Assembly: GCA_963920635.1 (NCBI GenBank)
Contig: OY987300.1
Coordinates: 56,317,415-56,381,414 of the forward strand
Length of the DNA: 64,000 nt
Direction: 5' to 3'
DNA from: Pseudeuparius sepicola
Lineage: Eukaryota > Arthropoda > Insecta > Coleoptera > Anthribidae
The translations under genes were made by a program, and so were the position numbers. Positions 44,740-55,210 of this stretch are shown here, one piece after another. How positions within the stretch are numbered: position 1 is the stretch's first letter; each line of letters opens with the position of its first letter. The notes below the pieces were generated by a model that saw nothing but the letters and a program-made list of their open reading frames with translations, did no database searches and had not been told where the DNA came from.

Positions 44740-45235
44740 CAAAATAATCAATCTGCTGAATTTAAATTTTGCATTACTCTGTTTTTTGGGATGGAGAATC
44801 ATCTGAATGTCAATTTCAACGTATCTCACAGAGGGCGCCACTTGCCCTGTTCTTGGATCGTGCTTTTACTCGTTACTTTTTTTGGGTTATATTTTTGGTC
44901 TTGCTGCGGGTTATAATTTTAGCGCATCCTTTTATACTGCAACAAAAAGGTATGTGTCTCGTGAAGATAAAATCAACTGCTTGCTTTGAAATCGACAAAA
45001 TGTACCCCAAAACATGTATAACTCCAAAATTCGAAAAATAAAATTAACGCCTATAACATACCTCTTTCAAATTCAAACATCATTGGCTTTCATGAAATAG
45101 GGTGTTAAAATTTTGTCAAATGCAATTCGTTCCATTTTGAAAGCGAAAAAGTTTTGATTCGTTGTTCATAGTTTTTTTTGTCAATTTAAATGGTACAGCA
45201 CTGTTTCTGGAGCTGTGACGTCACAGCCCTAGCGG
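44740..45235 (+). repeat. Dispersed repeat family A (diverged copy)
   Basis: Shares AATAATCAATCTGCTGAATT, GGCGCCACTTGC, AAAATGTACCCCAAAACA, CGTTCCATTTTGAAAGCGAA and, at its end, the palindrome GCTGTGACGTCACAGC with families A and B. It places A-like and B-like words side by side in one copy, which suggests that A and B were once parts of one longer element. Confidence 0.65.
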
Positions 45236-45239
45236 AAAT

Positions 45240-46765
45240 CTGAATATTTAAAAGAGGTTGTTTTCTATAATAAATAGGTAACAATTAAATCAATTGCCGG
45301 CACAGCATGATATCAAATCATAACAAAATTATCGACATATTATATCATATTATCAGATATTAACACTTTTGACTGATTGTTGCTACATATAGATATCAGC
45401 ATTCTTGGATTCCAGTAGTGCCACTATACTTACTAGGTAGTTCACCAAATTAGCGGACGACTATACTGAAATAATGCGAAGAAAAGAAAATAATGCCAAA
45501 CAGCCTGAAAAGCATATATTCTCAACCGAAGTAATCTCTATCAATCCGACAACAGGAAGTCAAGTAGGTAGATATTTTCCATCTCGAACTATTCCGCGAG
45601 CATTTACTTTGGTAACAAGGAATCAAAGCTAGGTAAATCAACAAATAATTGCTTTTGTGAAATAATGAATATCATACTTTCATCGTCTATATACATTGAA
45701 ATATCCATACATACGACAGACAACAATAATAATTAACGAATGTTAATTTTAATTGCGTTTTCGTTCTGTCAAAATAAAAAGCTTCCCATAGCCCATTATT
45801 AAATTTACCGCATAGTGTTATTCGAGTGTATACCTACCATGCGAAAGTTTTCGTGTTTTTCAGCCATATTTTGAGAACACAGAAACTTGATTCGATTAAG
45901 TCCAAACGAAATTTCGCTCGGCGTTGGTGGTGCCGGAGAAAACTGGTTTATGGAGGCTGTAAAGTTTCGCAACGGTTACGGTTATGGCTTAATAGTCCTT
46001 TGATATTGCTGTTGAAATACTGGAAGGTTGATGATACCGCCGTTTTTTTTATGCAAAAACTGCTAGCTTGTATTAGCTAATTAAAATTTAACCTTTTGTG
46101 ATTGCGATTACGAATATACATTACAAATAATTTTCCTTCTGGCTTTTGTGAAGGTAGCAGTATAATCGATTGACTTGACGACACATTGAAATGCGATGTA
46201 GCGTAAATTTCTTTGCTGAACTACAAGTAATACAATAGTCTGGAGGACCCTTAGATTTGATTCATTTGTTCTTTGTTTATTTTAATAGAATTTTCGGATA
46301 CTACATACTAAAAAATATATTCACGTGGGCTCAAAATTATCCGATAATAGGTAGGTACATACATATTTGGTATGAATGATTTTTTCAAATCTGCAGTTTC
46401 ACTATATTTATAAAACACTGATATGCCATGAGTGGCAGATAAAACCTGAAAATGCCATCCATAGATTCTACACAACCACGCGGGCATTAATTAATTCTCT
46501 ATACCCCGCAAGTTAAAGAAATTTTAAATTAAATGGGAACTATGAGTAATTGAAAGACTTTTCAAATTAGATTGTTGTTGTACCTAGTGTTGAACTTCAA
46601 GGAAGTCCTTAATACTTCCACAACTTCTTCCTCTGGTCTTGCTTTACCTTCACAGTACTCACAACTATAACAGTATACTCCATAAGCAAACATATGCCAC
46701 ATGATGGACAAGTACTAATTATATCGGCTTCAATGACATTATTTGCGGCTGTCCATCAGTAAATC
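45240..46765. other. No supported gene
   Basis: AT-rich. The frame at 45826-46080 is basic and aromatic without a domain and lacks splice or start context. No repeat was identified. Confidence 0.4.
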
Positions 46766-46770
46766 ACATA

Positions 46771-47965
46771 GAGAATTCAACGCCTGCCAATATGAACCGA
46801 TGAAATTACATAATTTTTGAAATATTAACCAATCAGGTGATGATTTCAGCGGTAATACCACTAGTGGTATTTTCACTTATAATCTCCCTAGAGCATGAAT
46901 TATTTTTGGAAATTTTTTTCGAGGTGCGAATTTTCTTAAAAAATTCGCAACCGAGAAAAAATTTCTGGAATTTTAATTCATGCTCGCGGGAGATTCGGTA
47001 CGAAAATTTCATGTCAAAACTATTTGAAAATACAATTAAATTGGTGACATATGGTGACTGGTGTTATTGTTGTAGGTATAGGAAGGAGATTTCCACTTAT
47101 TAATCTTACAGCTAGGTGCTTATGGGAGGGTGATTTCCGAAAAAATACACAAGTTGCCATGGCAACGTTAAGAAATGCTTGTGTTTTATTGGTTGTACCT
47201 TGTCGACATGAAATTTTCTTAAATAATATCATATGGACATCTAATTTTTCCGAAAAAAAAAATCGAAAAAACACGTTGCTAATTAATTAATATTTTAACA
47301 AGAAGCTTGAGTGCTGGTGGCAACAAAAATCCGAGTCGAAGGCGAGGATTTTTGCACCTGCACGAATGCATTTTGTAAAAAAAATATTACTTAGCATTTT
47401 TTTTTCACAGGAAAAATTAGATGCCCGAATGGTATTGACAAGACTATTTCATGAGTATAACAGATTATTCTGCATACACATAGCTTACAAAACATACTAC
47501 CTATTATACAACAGTTGTCAAGGTTTTCCGCGGGTAAACTCGTACCTGTATGACAGGTGCTGTCATACAGTTTTTCCATCTAGAAACCATTTGTAATTCA
47601 AAATTGCGCGTTTGTGATTGGTGGAAATTAAGACGAGGGAAATAGTCACTAGTAATCTCTCTAGTGCTTGAATTATTGTCGGAAATTTTTCGAGTATCTA
47701 GCGAATTTTCTTGTGGTTTCGGTAAGAAAATTCCATACCTACACGTAAATTAAACGAAATTATTATAAAAATTTTTGTTAAGTAGGTATATGTTACAATG
47801 TCACATTATAATATAATAACATCTGTCAAAGAATTTCCGCTGTAATCACCTCCTGCTGCCCTAGAGCAAGTGAGAATATTTCCGGAAATTTTTTGAGTTG
47901 CCATGACAACGAAGCAAAAAACGAGCCTTCGATTGGCCAAAAAAGGTAGGTATAGAATTTTCGCT
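46771..47965. repeat. Cluster of related repeats (family E and arms)
   Basis: Begins with the match to 40888-40965. Three related segments follow, each with a CTCTAG-GCNTGAATTATT or CTAGAGCAAGTGAGAATATT start and a GGAAATTTTTCGAG core (about 46886, 47660 and 47865). Words GTTGCCATGGCAACG (47153) and GTTGCCATGACAACG (47897) lie nearby. The first segment folds on itself. These look like partial copies of one family in loose tandem. Confidence 0.55.
46886..46991. repeat. 106-bp hairpin-forming inverted repeat
   Basis: The left half CTCCCTAGAGCATGAATTAT ... GCGAATTTTCTT and the right half AAAAAATTCGCA ... AATTCATGCTCGCGGGAG pair over roughly 50 bp with few mismatches and almost no loop. Part of repeat family E. 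Confidence 0.75.
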
Positions 47966-48235
47966 GAAATCCTACTCTCTTAGTTACGTCCTAGTTCTGC
48001 TAAACCAATATTCAATATTGTGGCGGCTAAAACTGATAACCGGATAACTTCTTCACATTACCAAATTTAATATAGGACTAGAAGATATGTTTTCAGTTAA
48101 CACATTGATCGTTAAATATCTATTAGCACAAAAACATATTCAGAAGCGAAAGCTCAACCTAAATGACAGCTGTCAAATTGACTTTAACTTTTAAGCATGG
48201 TAATTAAATTTACTTATTATATACTGCTAGTTAAG

Positions 48236-48312
48236 TTAAATTCTCAATGGGCTAGGTGCATGACTCTCGCTTTGCGTGCGAGAGGTCCTGGGCTCAAATC
48301 TCGGTTGTTTCT
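48236..48312 (+). tRNA. tRNA-Ala(UGC)-like sequence, pseudogene or SINE head
   Basis: The anticodon arm CTCGC-TTTGCGT-GCGAG (48265-48281) is perfect and carries TGC at the anticodon, as in tRNA-Ala. A T-arm-like GGGCTCAAATC follows at normal spacing, and GGGCTAGGTGCATGAC stands where the D-arm should be. The T-arm departs from GGTTCGAATCC and acceptor pairing is weak, so it is not a working tRNA by eye. A T-rich run follows within 15 bp, which could end a Pol III transcript. A tRNA-derived SINE is the other reading. Confidence 0.55.
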
Positions 48313-48871
48313 GCTTTTTTTATTTTTTAAATTACATTTTCGAAGAGGGGAAATATTTATAATTCTTGTAGTTAATCTATTCCTAAGCAGTTGGATTGGT
48401 AAATTATGGATACACACTGAATAATTATTAAACTATTTGCAGTTGTTAAATTCTCTTTTTAAAAACATCTCGTAGTATGCCTAATAATAGATAATACCTT
48501 GCGTTAATGTATCATTATAATCCCAATGCTAAGAAAATACCAATCCTGCTGCGCAGTCGTGGTTTTTTCAGCTTTGAGGCTATAATTCGTAAAATTAACG
48601 AAAGGTATTATCGATAATAACTGGTTATACTTATTGCCCATGATAATGCATTTGCAAAGTAAATGCATTTGCAAAGTATCATGACCCAGCCCAGCGGTAT
48701 TTCTAGAAATTGATCACGGAGTAAGGAAAACATCCTTTAAGTGTGGAAATATATTGTGCGCAGAAGGTCCACCATTCAAGAAAAGCTAAAAACTTTCACA
48801 GGCACAATATTATGACGAATGTGAGTTTCTTCTGGATGAATCCTGATCCTGCGTCAGCGAAACTTGTCGCT

Positions 48872-48910
48872 CCAAGCTTTCGTCCTCTATTGCACCGGAC
48901 ATTCTTAAGG
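48872..48910 (-). ncRNA. Hairpin + GAAAGCTTGG motif downstream of the Penelope-like element
   Basis: On the minus strand: CTTAAGAATGTCC, a loop, then GGACGAAAGCTTGG. The four-base stem TCC/GGA plus GAAAGCTTGG resembles the motif in both arms of 52390-52848, where a CTGATGA box precedes it. Penelope-like elements are known to carry hammerhead ribozyme motifs near their ends. Here the first box is degraded, so a decayed hammerhead is the most that can be claimed. Confidence 0.35.
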
Positions 48911-49129
48911 CGCGACGATCACACTGAGACGGATTGTTCTATTTACCGATGATGGAATTTATAGGAACACGGAAAATTGAGGATACAGGCGAAAATGCGG
49001 GAAAATTAAGGATAGGATTTAAGGTGATTGGTTTTGCCGAGTATTTGTAAAAAACGCGCGCGAACAACTATAAGAAAATAAACCTTGATCTCGGTTCAGA
49101 TTGTTAGGGTGTTCAAAGATTTCAATGGA

Positions 49130-50800
49130 TTCAAGGATTTTTTTTTGGATGGGACGGGATGATTTTGATAGAATTTTAGTATTACTAAGCAAGAATTGGT
49201 GCCCCGCGTCCAGATAATGCTCGGCAAGTGCAGAATGGCACGGTTGACGTAAATGTATTCACCGTTCTTGTTCTTTAACACGCGTTAATACAGTAGCTAC
49301 GCCCCGTTTCTCCAATATTATTCACTTGTCCACATGAGGATGGCACACGATATACACTACTTCTACGCAATGGTATAATATCCTTAAACAGAATTAATAA
49401 CGGATTGTTTTTGAGATGAGTGGTGATGGGAGAAACCGTTAAGGTACCTATCTGTATGTGTTGATTTCCAGTAGACCGAGTGTCCTAGAGAACCATTGAT
49501 TCTCCGTGAGACCAACACAGGCAGAAAAGGAAGAAAATCGTCCTTTTCAACCTACATAGACTACGTTTATCTCGTGACAACTCGATCGGATTGAAATGGA
49601 TCCGGTTGAGTTATGTCATCTTTTATAATTCTACGTTTACATCATCAATATTGATTCATACGGTTTTCAATCCTCCCTAGGGACATTAACTTATTGTACT
49701 TATTCCACAGTAGGTTGGTGCACATTCTAGCCAACTTCTGTTTGGAAATAGGGGCTTGACATGAAATTTTAAATATGATTGAATTTCAATCTGTAGGGTT
49801 TACGCCGTATATTTAAGTCCGCTCCAGTGAATTCAAACCTCTCTTAATCGGATCGAACGCGTTGAGATAAACGTAGTCATAGTAAACTTACCTAATGTTT
49901 TCGTGTAGGGAGTGACGGTGATGAAGGAAAGCGGAAAGGGTATCCTTACCGTGAGGCCTAATCAGAAAAGTGTCATCCACATATCTAAACCAACATTTTG
50001 GTTTTACATCTACGGATTCAAGACCTTATGTTTGTTCAAAATATTCCATAAATATGTTGGCAATCACGCGAGAGGAGGGATAACCCATAGAAGCACCCAG
50101 AAGTTGGTTCAAAAAAGTCGATTATTGAAAGTGAAATACGTGGACTTAAGACAAAATTATAAGAAAAAATATCGTTTATTATTGTTAATGTACACGGAAT
50201 AGGAACGTTCGTAAATCAAGATTATACCTCAAAACACCAGTAGGTAGGTACATCTGTCGACTCTAGATTAAAACCTTTTAGTTTTTCCACAAAATGAAAC
50301 GAGTTCTTTATGAATCTGTCGGTAAAAAGGCTTTAGTTGAGTCGTAAAATATCTGGAGAGCTTGTATGTAGCGGAATTAATAGCGCTAACTACAGGTCGT
50401 AAAGGAATATCATTTATATTTATTTTAGGATCACCATAGAAACCAGGAATTTGGGATTCGTGGACGATAAGGCATTATTTGTTGTCGTTGTACGTGGCGT
50501 TGATAATTCATCACGACGGTGTCATTATCTTTATCTGCTATTAAAACTGCAATACCAGAGTCATATCTTAGTGCTTTCAGGGGTGTTAGTTCTGACTTTG
50601 GACAATTAGGTTTTAGAAGTTTGGAACGTTTTAGGATGCGGGCTGTTTAGAACCTAATTTCGTCAGCTACTGTAGTCGGTAGCTTTGAAATCGACGATTC
50701 TACCGAGCTTATAATGTTTTCTTTAGGTGTTACTTTCGGAGGGAATACGAAATTAGGTCCTTTAGATAAAACAGAAATTTCAGTGTTGGTTAATTAATGG
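49130..50800 (-). pseudogene. Penelope-like element: reverse transcriptase plus GIY-YIG endonuclease, decayed
   Basis: Read on the minus strand, in order. N-terminal: LSKGPNFVFPPKVTPKENII (about 50690-50770). Then LTPLKALRYDSGIAVLIADK with DNDTVVM (50515-50600), matching the family's ADKGN.TVVM. Then SMGYPSSRVIANIFMEYFEQ (about 50030-50095), and WFRYVDDTFLIRPHGKDTLS, which holds the catalytic YVDD (49930-49995). Last, a GIY-YIG-type domain: VYRVPSSCGQ, NIGETGR, then HSALAEHYLDAGHQFL (49185-49375). Stops and frameshifts occur between blocks. The order RT then GIY-YIG defines Penelope-like elements. Confidence 0.88.
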
Positions 50801-50964
50801 GTTGACAAGTTAATAACTGTGTTTGGTAAAGAGTTAAGTGTGTGAGCGGTATGTGTATGTTCCGTCCAATCGAGGACGAAAGCTTGGCACGAGAAGTGTC
50901 GCTGAGGTAGGATTCATCTGAAAGATACTCAGAAAAGCAACATTTAAAAATCAATAATTTGATT

Positions 50965-51430
50965 CAAGGTGTATTGAAATTATTATTATCCTGTGTGATA
51001 GCAGATCTTGTGACCTGCGGAAAACATATATTTCTGGATAGTGAAGCCTTATTGGCGAATATATAGATCTTTCTTACTTTTGTCACTTCTGTAATCGTAT
51101 CCTTTAAATTTGTCCATAATGCCCATTTTCTCTCCGTTATGCCCCCCACACCCCAGGTCGAGATAATCCCAGTGGCAGTCGTGGCGCAATCCCGATGGCC
51201 GTTATCACCCTGCGGCGTTGGCACGCATCCCACAGCAGGCGGCAGCGACGCCGTGACAATTGTCGCAGGAGACGCAGATGGAGACGGGGTTGCGGTATTT
51301 TCTTTTGTGGCTGCAAAGAGGGTGATAAATGTTGGCAGACAGCCTTATCCTTATTTGTTATAATAATGGACTCGTTGTGTGCATTTTTAAAGTGGAAAAC
51401 AGAGAATCCGATTACTTGTTTTTAAGAACC
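50965..51430. other. GC-richer block, no recognised gene
   Basis: The segment 51140-51330 is GC-rich and gives overlapping open frames of 74-89 codons on both strands, none with a known motif. Open frames on both strands at once are expected from GC-rich, stop-poor sequence. Function unknown. Confidence 0.35.
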
Positions 51431-51604
51431 GTAAGTAAGTAGGTATTGACAAATGGAGTGTTTTCGGCAAAAGTGTTCACACTTGTTTTCTGTTTTTACT
51501 ATTATCATCATGATTTGTATTAACTTTCTTATCCTAATATACAAATCCTTTTTGTAAACTTTGGTAATATTGTCCAATTATCGTTGTATAAGAAGGATAC
51601 TGCC

Positions 51605-51636
51605 TTTAGTTTAGTTTAGTTTAGTTTAGTTTTAGT
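51605..51636. repeat. (TTTAG)n microsatellite
   Basis: About five TTTAG units with one longer T run. It resembles, but is not, the arthropod telomere repeat TTAGG. Confidence 0.85.
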
Positions 51637-51849
51637 CAACGTTGTTTCTGAGAAAATTGTTAAAAATTTCAGCAGCAATATCACAACAGGAACTTCCCCT
51701 TTAAAGTAAAGTACTATGGTAAATACGCGTGCCATACCGAGTGCACCTGCGTCCTCAACAATGTATCTGCTCTATTTACGGTAAACATAACAGTCGCGCA
51801 AGTGACTATATGGATGTTGAGACTACCAGACATAATAAAAATTTGAATA

Positions 51850-52152
51850 ATGTTTCTTTTATGTTTAGTAGTATCATCAGCACCACTTCACTTTAAGGCG
51901 TCTACATTGAATATAATTAGTTTACTAAATCAACAGGTTGTATGTCAAATTTCCAATGAGGAAATGCAACCATATTTTGAGGGCAAATACTCTAAATCAT
52001 TTTTTTACACGGTAAGTGAGTTTTTTGAAGAAGGACGTTGGATAGAAAATAACAATTTAAAGCGAAAATTTCATATTAATATAGATCTACACACTCCTCA
52101 TTTTGAACATTTTGAACATTTAAACAAATGTATGGAATATATTTTATTTTAA
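51850..52152 (+). CDS. Unidentified 100-codon open frame
   Basis: An AT-rich frame opening MFLLCLVVSSAPLHFKAST, with a hydrophobic start that could pass for a signal peptide. The body is mixed charged, with HTPHFEHFEHLNKCMEYIL near the end. An acceptor-like TTTCTTTTATGTTTAG lies just inside the start, so the true exon, if any, may begin later. No family is recognised and no neighbour supports it. It may well be chance. Confidence 0.2.
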   Translation: MFLLCLVVSSAPLHFKASTLNIISLLNQQVVCQISNEEMQPYFEGKYSKSFFYTVSEFFEEGRWIENNNLKRKFHINIDLHTPHFEHFEHLNKCMEYILF

Positions 52153-52452
52153 ACAATTGGAAATTAATTTTTATATGAAATAATATGTCGAGGTAGATAT
52201 CAACATGTTAATTTCGATATTTTCATACTACCAGTGACGGGGCACGGAGTTAGAAATTATGAATTCAACAAAAAAGATGATATGGTCCTGTATTCGGTCT
52301 CTTGACATTTTGCCCTCTCTCTTTTTTTCGATTAATTGTTAATATAATTTGTAAAGGAAAGTTTGAAAATAAACTAAAATTATTTTTTTCTTAGTAGATA
52401 AAATAACGAGTTTTGCAGCCAGAAAGGTATATATTAACTTCTTTTTATAATA

Positions 52453-52487
52453 CCAAGCTTTCGGTCTACTTCGTGACCTTCATCAGG
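52453..52487 (-). ncRNA. Hammerhead-like motif (left arm)
   Basis: Read on the minus strand: CCTGATGAAGGTC, loop ACGAAGTA, GACC, GAAA, GCTTGG. CTGATGA and GAAA are the two conserved hammerhead boxes, with a GGTC/GACC stem II between. One extra A lies between the first box and the stem, and I could not find a convincing stem III or cleavage-site strand. So this is a resemblance, not a proven ribozyme. Confidence 0.4.
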
Positions 52488-52746
52488 GCTAGAAAATTAT
52501 TTAAATTATTAGAAAATATTGAGAAAAGGTTGAAATTTTACTCACAATTATGTTGAAGTTTTTTACCAATATTAAAACCAGATAGATTTTAGGTTTAAAA
52601 GGGCCATGTGAAAAAAAAACCTTTTTCTGGCCCTTTTAAACCTAAAATCTATCTGGTTTTAATATTGGTAAAAAACTTCAACATAATTGTGAGTAAAATT
52701 TCAACCTTTTCTCAATATTTTCTAATAATTTAAATAATTTTCTAGC

Positions 52747-52781
52747 CCTGATGAAGGTCACGAAGTAGACCGAAAGCTTGG
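52747..52781 (+). ncRNA. Hammerhead-like motif (right arm)
   Basis: The mirror copy of the left-arm motif, identical in sequence. Its presence in both arms follows from the inverted repeat and is not independent support. The related but degraded motif at 48872-48910, next to a Penelope-like element, is the only independent hint. Confidence 0.4.
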
Positions 52782-53104
52782 TATTATAAAAAGAAGTTAA
52801 TATATACCTACCTTTCTGGCTGCAAAACTCGTTATTTTATCTACTAAGTAAAACTACACAGCCGTAAACTAGCTATTTATTATTTTTTCAAAAAAATGCG
52901 ATGTAAACCTAAGGATTAATAATTAAGTTTTTTTATGTAGCTCAACTTTAATTGGAATAGTACAATTAATAAGAAGACCTATGTAATTTGAGCCCTAACG
53001 TGAGTGAACGTACACGGATATGAAATTTCTCTAGCTTATGAAGACATATTTATGATTTGATTTTTGGTACGACAATATTTTCTTTTTTGAATAGCCCTTA
53101 TTAC

Positions 53105-53500
53105 GGCCTAGCTAACAATGTACACTGTGTTCTAGAAATGAGTGCTACCCTATTCATAGCCGTAGTAAGGGCAAAAAATAAAGACACATGTTTTTTTGTT
53201 AAAGCTCGAAATGAAGGGCCCTTAAAAGGTTTTTTGACCATATCTTTTGAACAGATTGCCACCGATTTCATTCAGCTTTGGCTAGGATTGGTAGAAAATT
53301 ATCATGCATGACCTGATATGGTCAGGTTTACTTTGCTCCTCTGGCGCACGTATGGCCACTTCAGTTTTTTAAATAAATTTTGCTTTTCCAACAATAGGTT
53401 TCTACCAATTTTTCCAACATTCTACCAATCATTGCCAAGGCGGAATAAAATTAGTCAATCCGTCCAAAAGTTTTGGCCAAAAAACTAAAAATGCCCGAAT
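53105..53500 (-). repeat. Dispersed repeat family F (copy 2)
   Basis: Inverse and diverged copy of 15530-15990: ATGAGTGCTACCCTATTCAT at the left, CATGACCTGATATGGTCAGG and CCAATCATTGCCAAGGCGGA further right. It contains an 84-codon chance frame. Non-coding. Confidence 0.6.
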
Positions 53501-53529
53501 GCAACTTTTTTATCAGATTCCTTATCAGC

Positions 53530-53720
53530 CACCATTGAATGTAGCCCGGATCCAACTCGGGAAAGAAATGCCGCGAGGAGCCGGGCGCGGCCGTACGTGC
53601 AAGGAATGGGCGGGCCGCGCAAGATGGAAGGCGCCGTTCCACATGGCCATTAACCCAGCTTCTCCGGCGGCCTCCCTCCCGCTCTTGCCGCGCCGCCGCC
53701 CGCATAGCTGAGCAGACTAG
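53530..53720. promoter_or_regulatory. GC-rich island
   Basis: A sharply GC-rich 190-bp patch (GCCGCGAGGAGCCGGGCGCG, GGGCGGGCCGCGCAAG) between AT-rich flanks, open on both strands for 70-84 codons with alanine/arginine-rich, motif-free translations. Possibly a CpG-type promoter or a fragment of one of the GC-rich repeats; undecided. Confidence 0.25.
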
Positions 53721-54324
53721 TTTTCGTTCTCTTTTCCCCCAGGAATGGGTTTCTTCCGTCGGGGCTCCAGGACGGGACTCAGGGTGGGTAAGGAAACGCT
53801 ATGGTTGAGACGGTTTGTTATTTGGATGCGGTGGGTAGAATTATACACCACCAAGGGAGTACCTACTGCTCAAGCGGCGGTAACGAGTATTGTATATAAC
53901 TCAGAAGGACATTTAAAGGCAACATCACTCAGATGAGGGAACAGAATTTCTGCCCAAGTACACGCAAAACTCATTATATAATTATATTTTTAAAAAACTT
54001 CTTCCAAACCTTACCCTGAACGCTAAAATGAGAATGGCAGAAGCTTTGGATAGCTCCTGCCAGCCTCATTTTATATTATTTGTTCCATAAGTCAGCAAAC
54101 AAGGCTCCTCATACTTTCCTCCAAATGGAAGACACTGACAAGACAAGTTCTCGATTATCTATATATGCATACATGAATGGGGAACTTGAACATTTTTTTT
54201 TTAGTTCTTTAATATATTTGCCTATCTATAGAAACAGCACATACCAAATATTAGCCCTCAAATCGCAATATTTAATTTGCAATAAATGATTAAAGTTGTG
54301 ACCGCCAGCTATTCATTTGAAACG

Positions 54325-54775
54325 ATACGAAAAGCGCGGGAATGGTCGTGACGTCAAATAGCTCGATCGATCAGAAGGCAGTGACAGGAGTGACAGCTAC
54401 ACAGAATTAGAGAAGATGAGAATGGAATTTGAACGTTAAAATAAACAGTTCGGCGACCCATTTACAGAGGGCTCTGATGTAGGTCTCGGTACGTGGGATT
54501 TCATTTGCTGTCAGAAACGTGACACTTGCTGCTGAGGACAAAAAATTAGTACGCTTACGCATCTCGCAATGTAAATAACTATTTAATTCAGCACACACTT
54601 TTCAAACGTTATCAACACTATCAAGACGGACAGACAAGGATAGGACGTTCTCGTTTGGTCTTTCTAAACAAACTTGCGTGGTGCTGTAGTTTGTTTACAT
54701 GTGCCGCCCATATTAGTTCATACATGGTGGTGGCGCCTCGAGCTACTTGACGTCACAACCAAGGAGGGCGCGTTA
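54325..54775. repeat. Fold-back element with GTGACGTCA arms
   Basis: Left CGTGACGTCAAATAGCTCG (near 54349) and right CGAGCTACTTGACGTCAC (near 54738) are inverse copies; weaker pairing extends outward over about 15 bp. The GTGACGTCA word also marks families A and B. Arms are short and diverged; no target duplication found. Confidence 0.55.
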
Positions 54776-54989
54776 CAAGAATGATTCGAATTATGCAGTT
54801 TTTAATTGCTTATATTTATTACATAAAAATGAAAAATGAGTTTTTTTGTGAACTGTGGTCCATTTAATGACAATAAATTACGTTTGAAAGTAATATTTTT
54901 CAAATTTAATTTTTGTGCAAGGTCCCCATTCCGAGTAGTTGACGACATCGTAATAAAGGTGGTTCAACTAGTTAAAAGACCGAAAATGT

Positions 54990-55210
54990 TGACAAACTCA
55001 AATTATTATGATCTTATCAAATCGGGTCTCTCACTTTTTGCTGTCGGTTCGTCAATTCGTTCTCTGAATTGCTTTATTATCATTGTCTTTAATTCCTCAG
55101 GGTTTTGTATGTCTCCCAAATTACTAATAGTAGGTAACTGTACTGGATTTTCCAACAATTACAGTCAAAATTTACTCTAAAGTCTTCGTAACCTTCAGAA
55201 CATACATTTT
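54990..55210 (-). pseudogene. Possible degraded coding remnant, unknown family
   Basis: The minus strand has about 45 codons of protein-like text (ENPVQLPTISNLGDIQNPEE, then LKTMIIKQFRERIDEPTAKS). Upstream, after a frame change, lies CSEGYEDFRVNFDCNCW. The charged composition differs from the hydrophobic chance frames on the other strand. I do not recognise the family. Proximity to the integrase remnant at 55410 suggests a retroelement source, but nothing proves it. Confidence 0.3.

Larger units (their letters stand above)
52390..52848. repeat. Long near-perfect inverted repeat (about 217-bp arms, 21-nt loop)
   Basis: Left arm 52390-52606 and right arm 52628-52848 are inverse copies. The only difference I noted is a 4-nt insertion in the right arm (TACC near 52807). 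The loop is 52607-52627. Each arm contains a CTGATGAAGG ... GACCGAAAGCTTGG block. A transcript would fold into a double-stranded hairpin of over 200 bp. The near identity means it formed recently or is kept identical by gene conversion. Possible origin: two Penelope-type terminal segments joined head to head. Confidence 0.95.

Noticed and set aside
44807..45041. Overlapping 60-90-codon frames as a membrane protein
   Set aside because: They lie within repeat family A and related copies do not preserve the frames.
49912..50202. 96-codon plus-strand frame
   Set aside because: It is the reverse of the Penelope-like RT region, where the minus strand shows the YVDD box.
51605..51636. Interstitial telomeric repeat
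   Set aside because: The unit is TTTAG, not the arthropod TTAGG, and there are only about five units.
53451..53711. Alanine/arginine-rich frames on both strands
   Set aside because: Follow from the GC-rich island at 53530-53720; no conserved motif.
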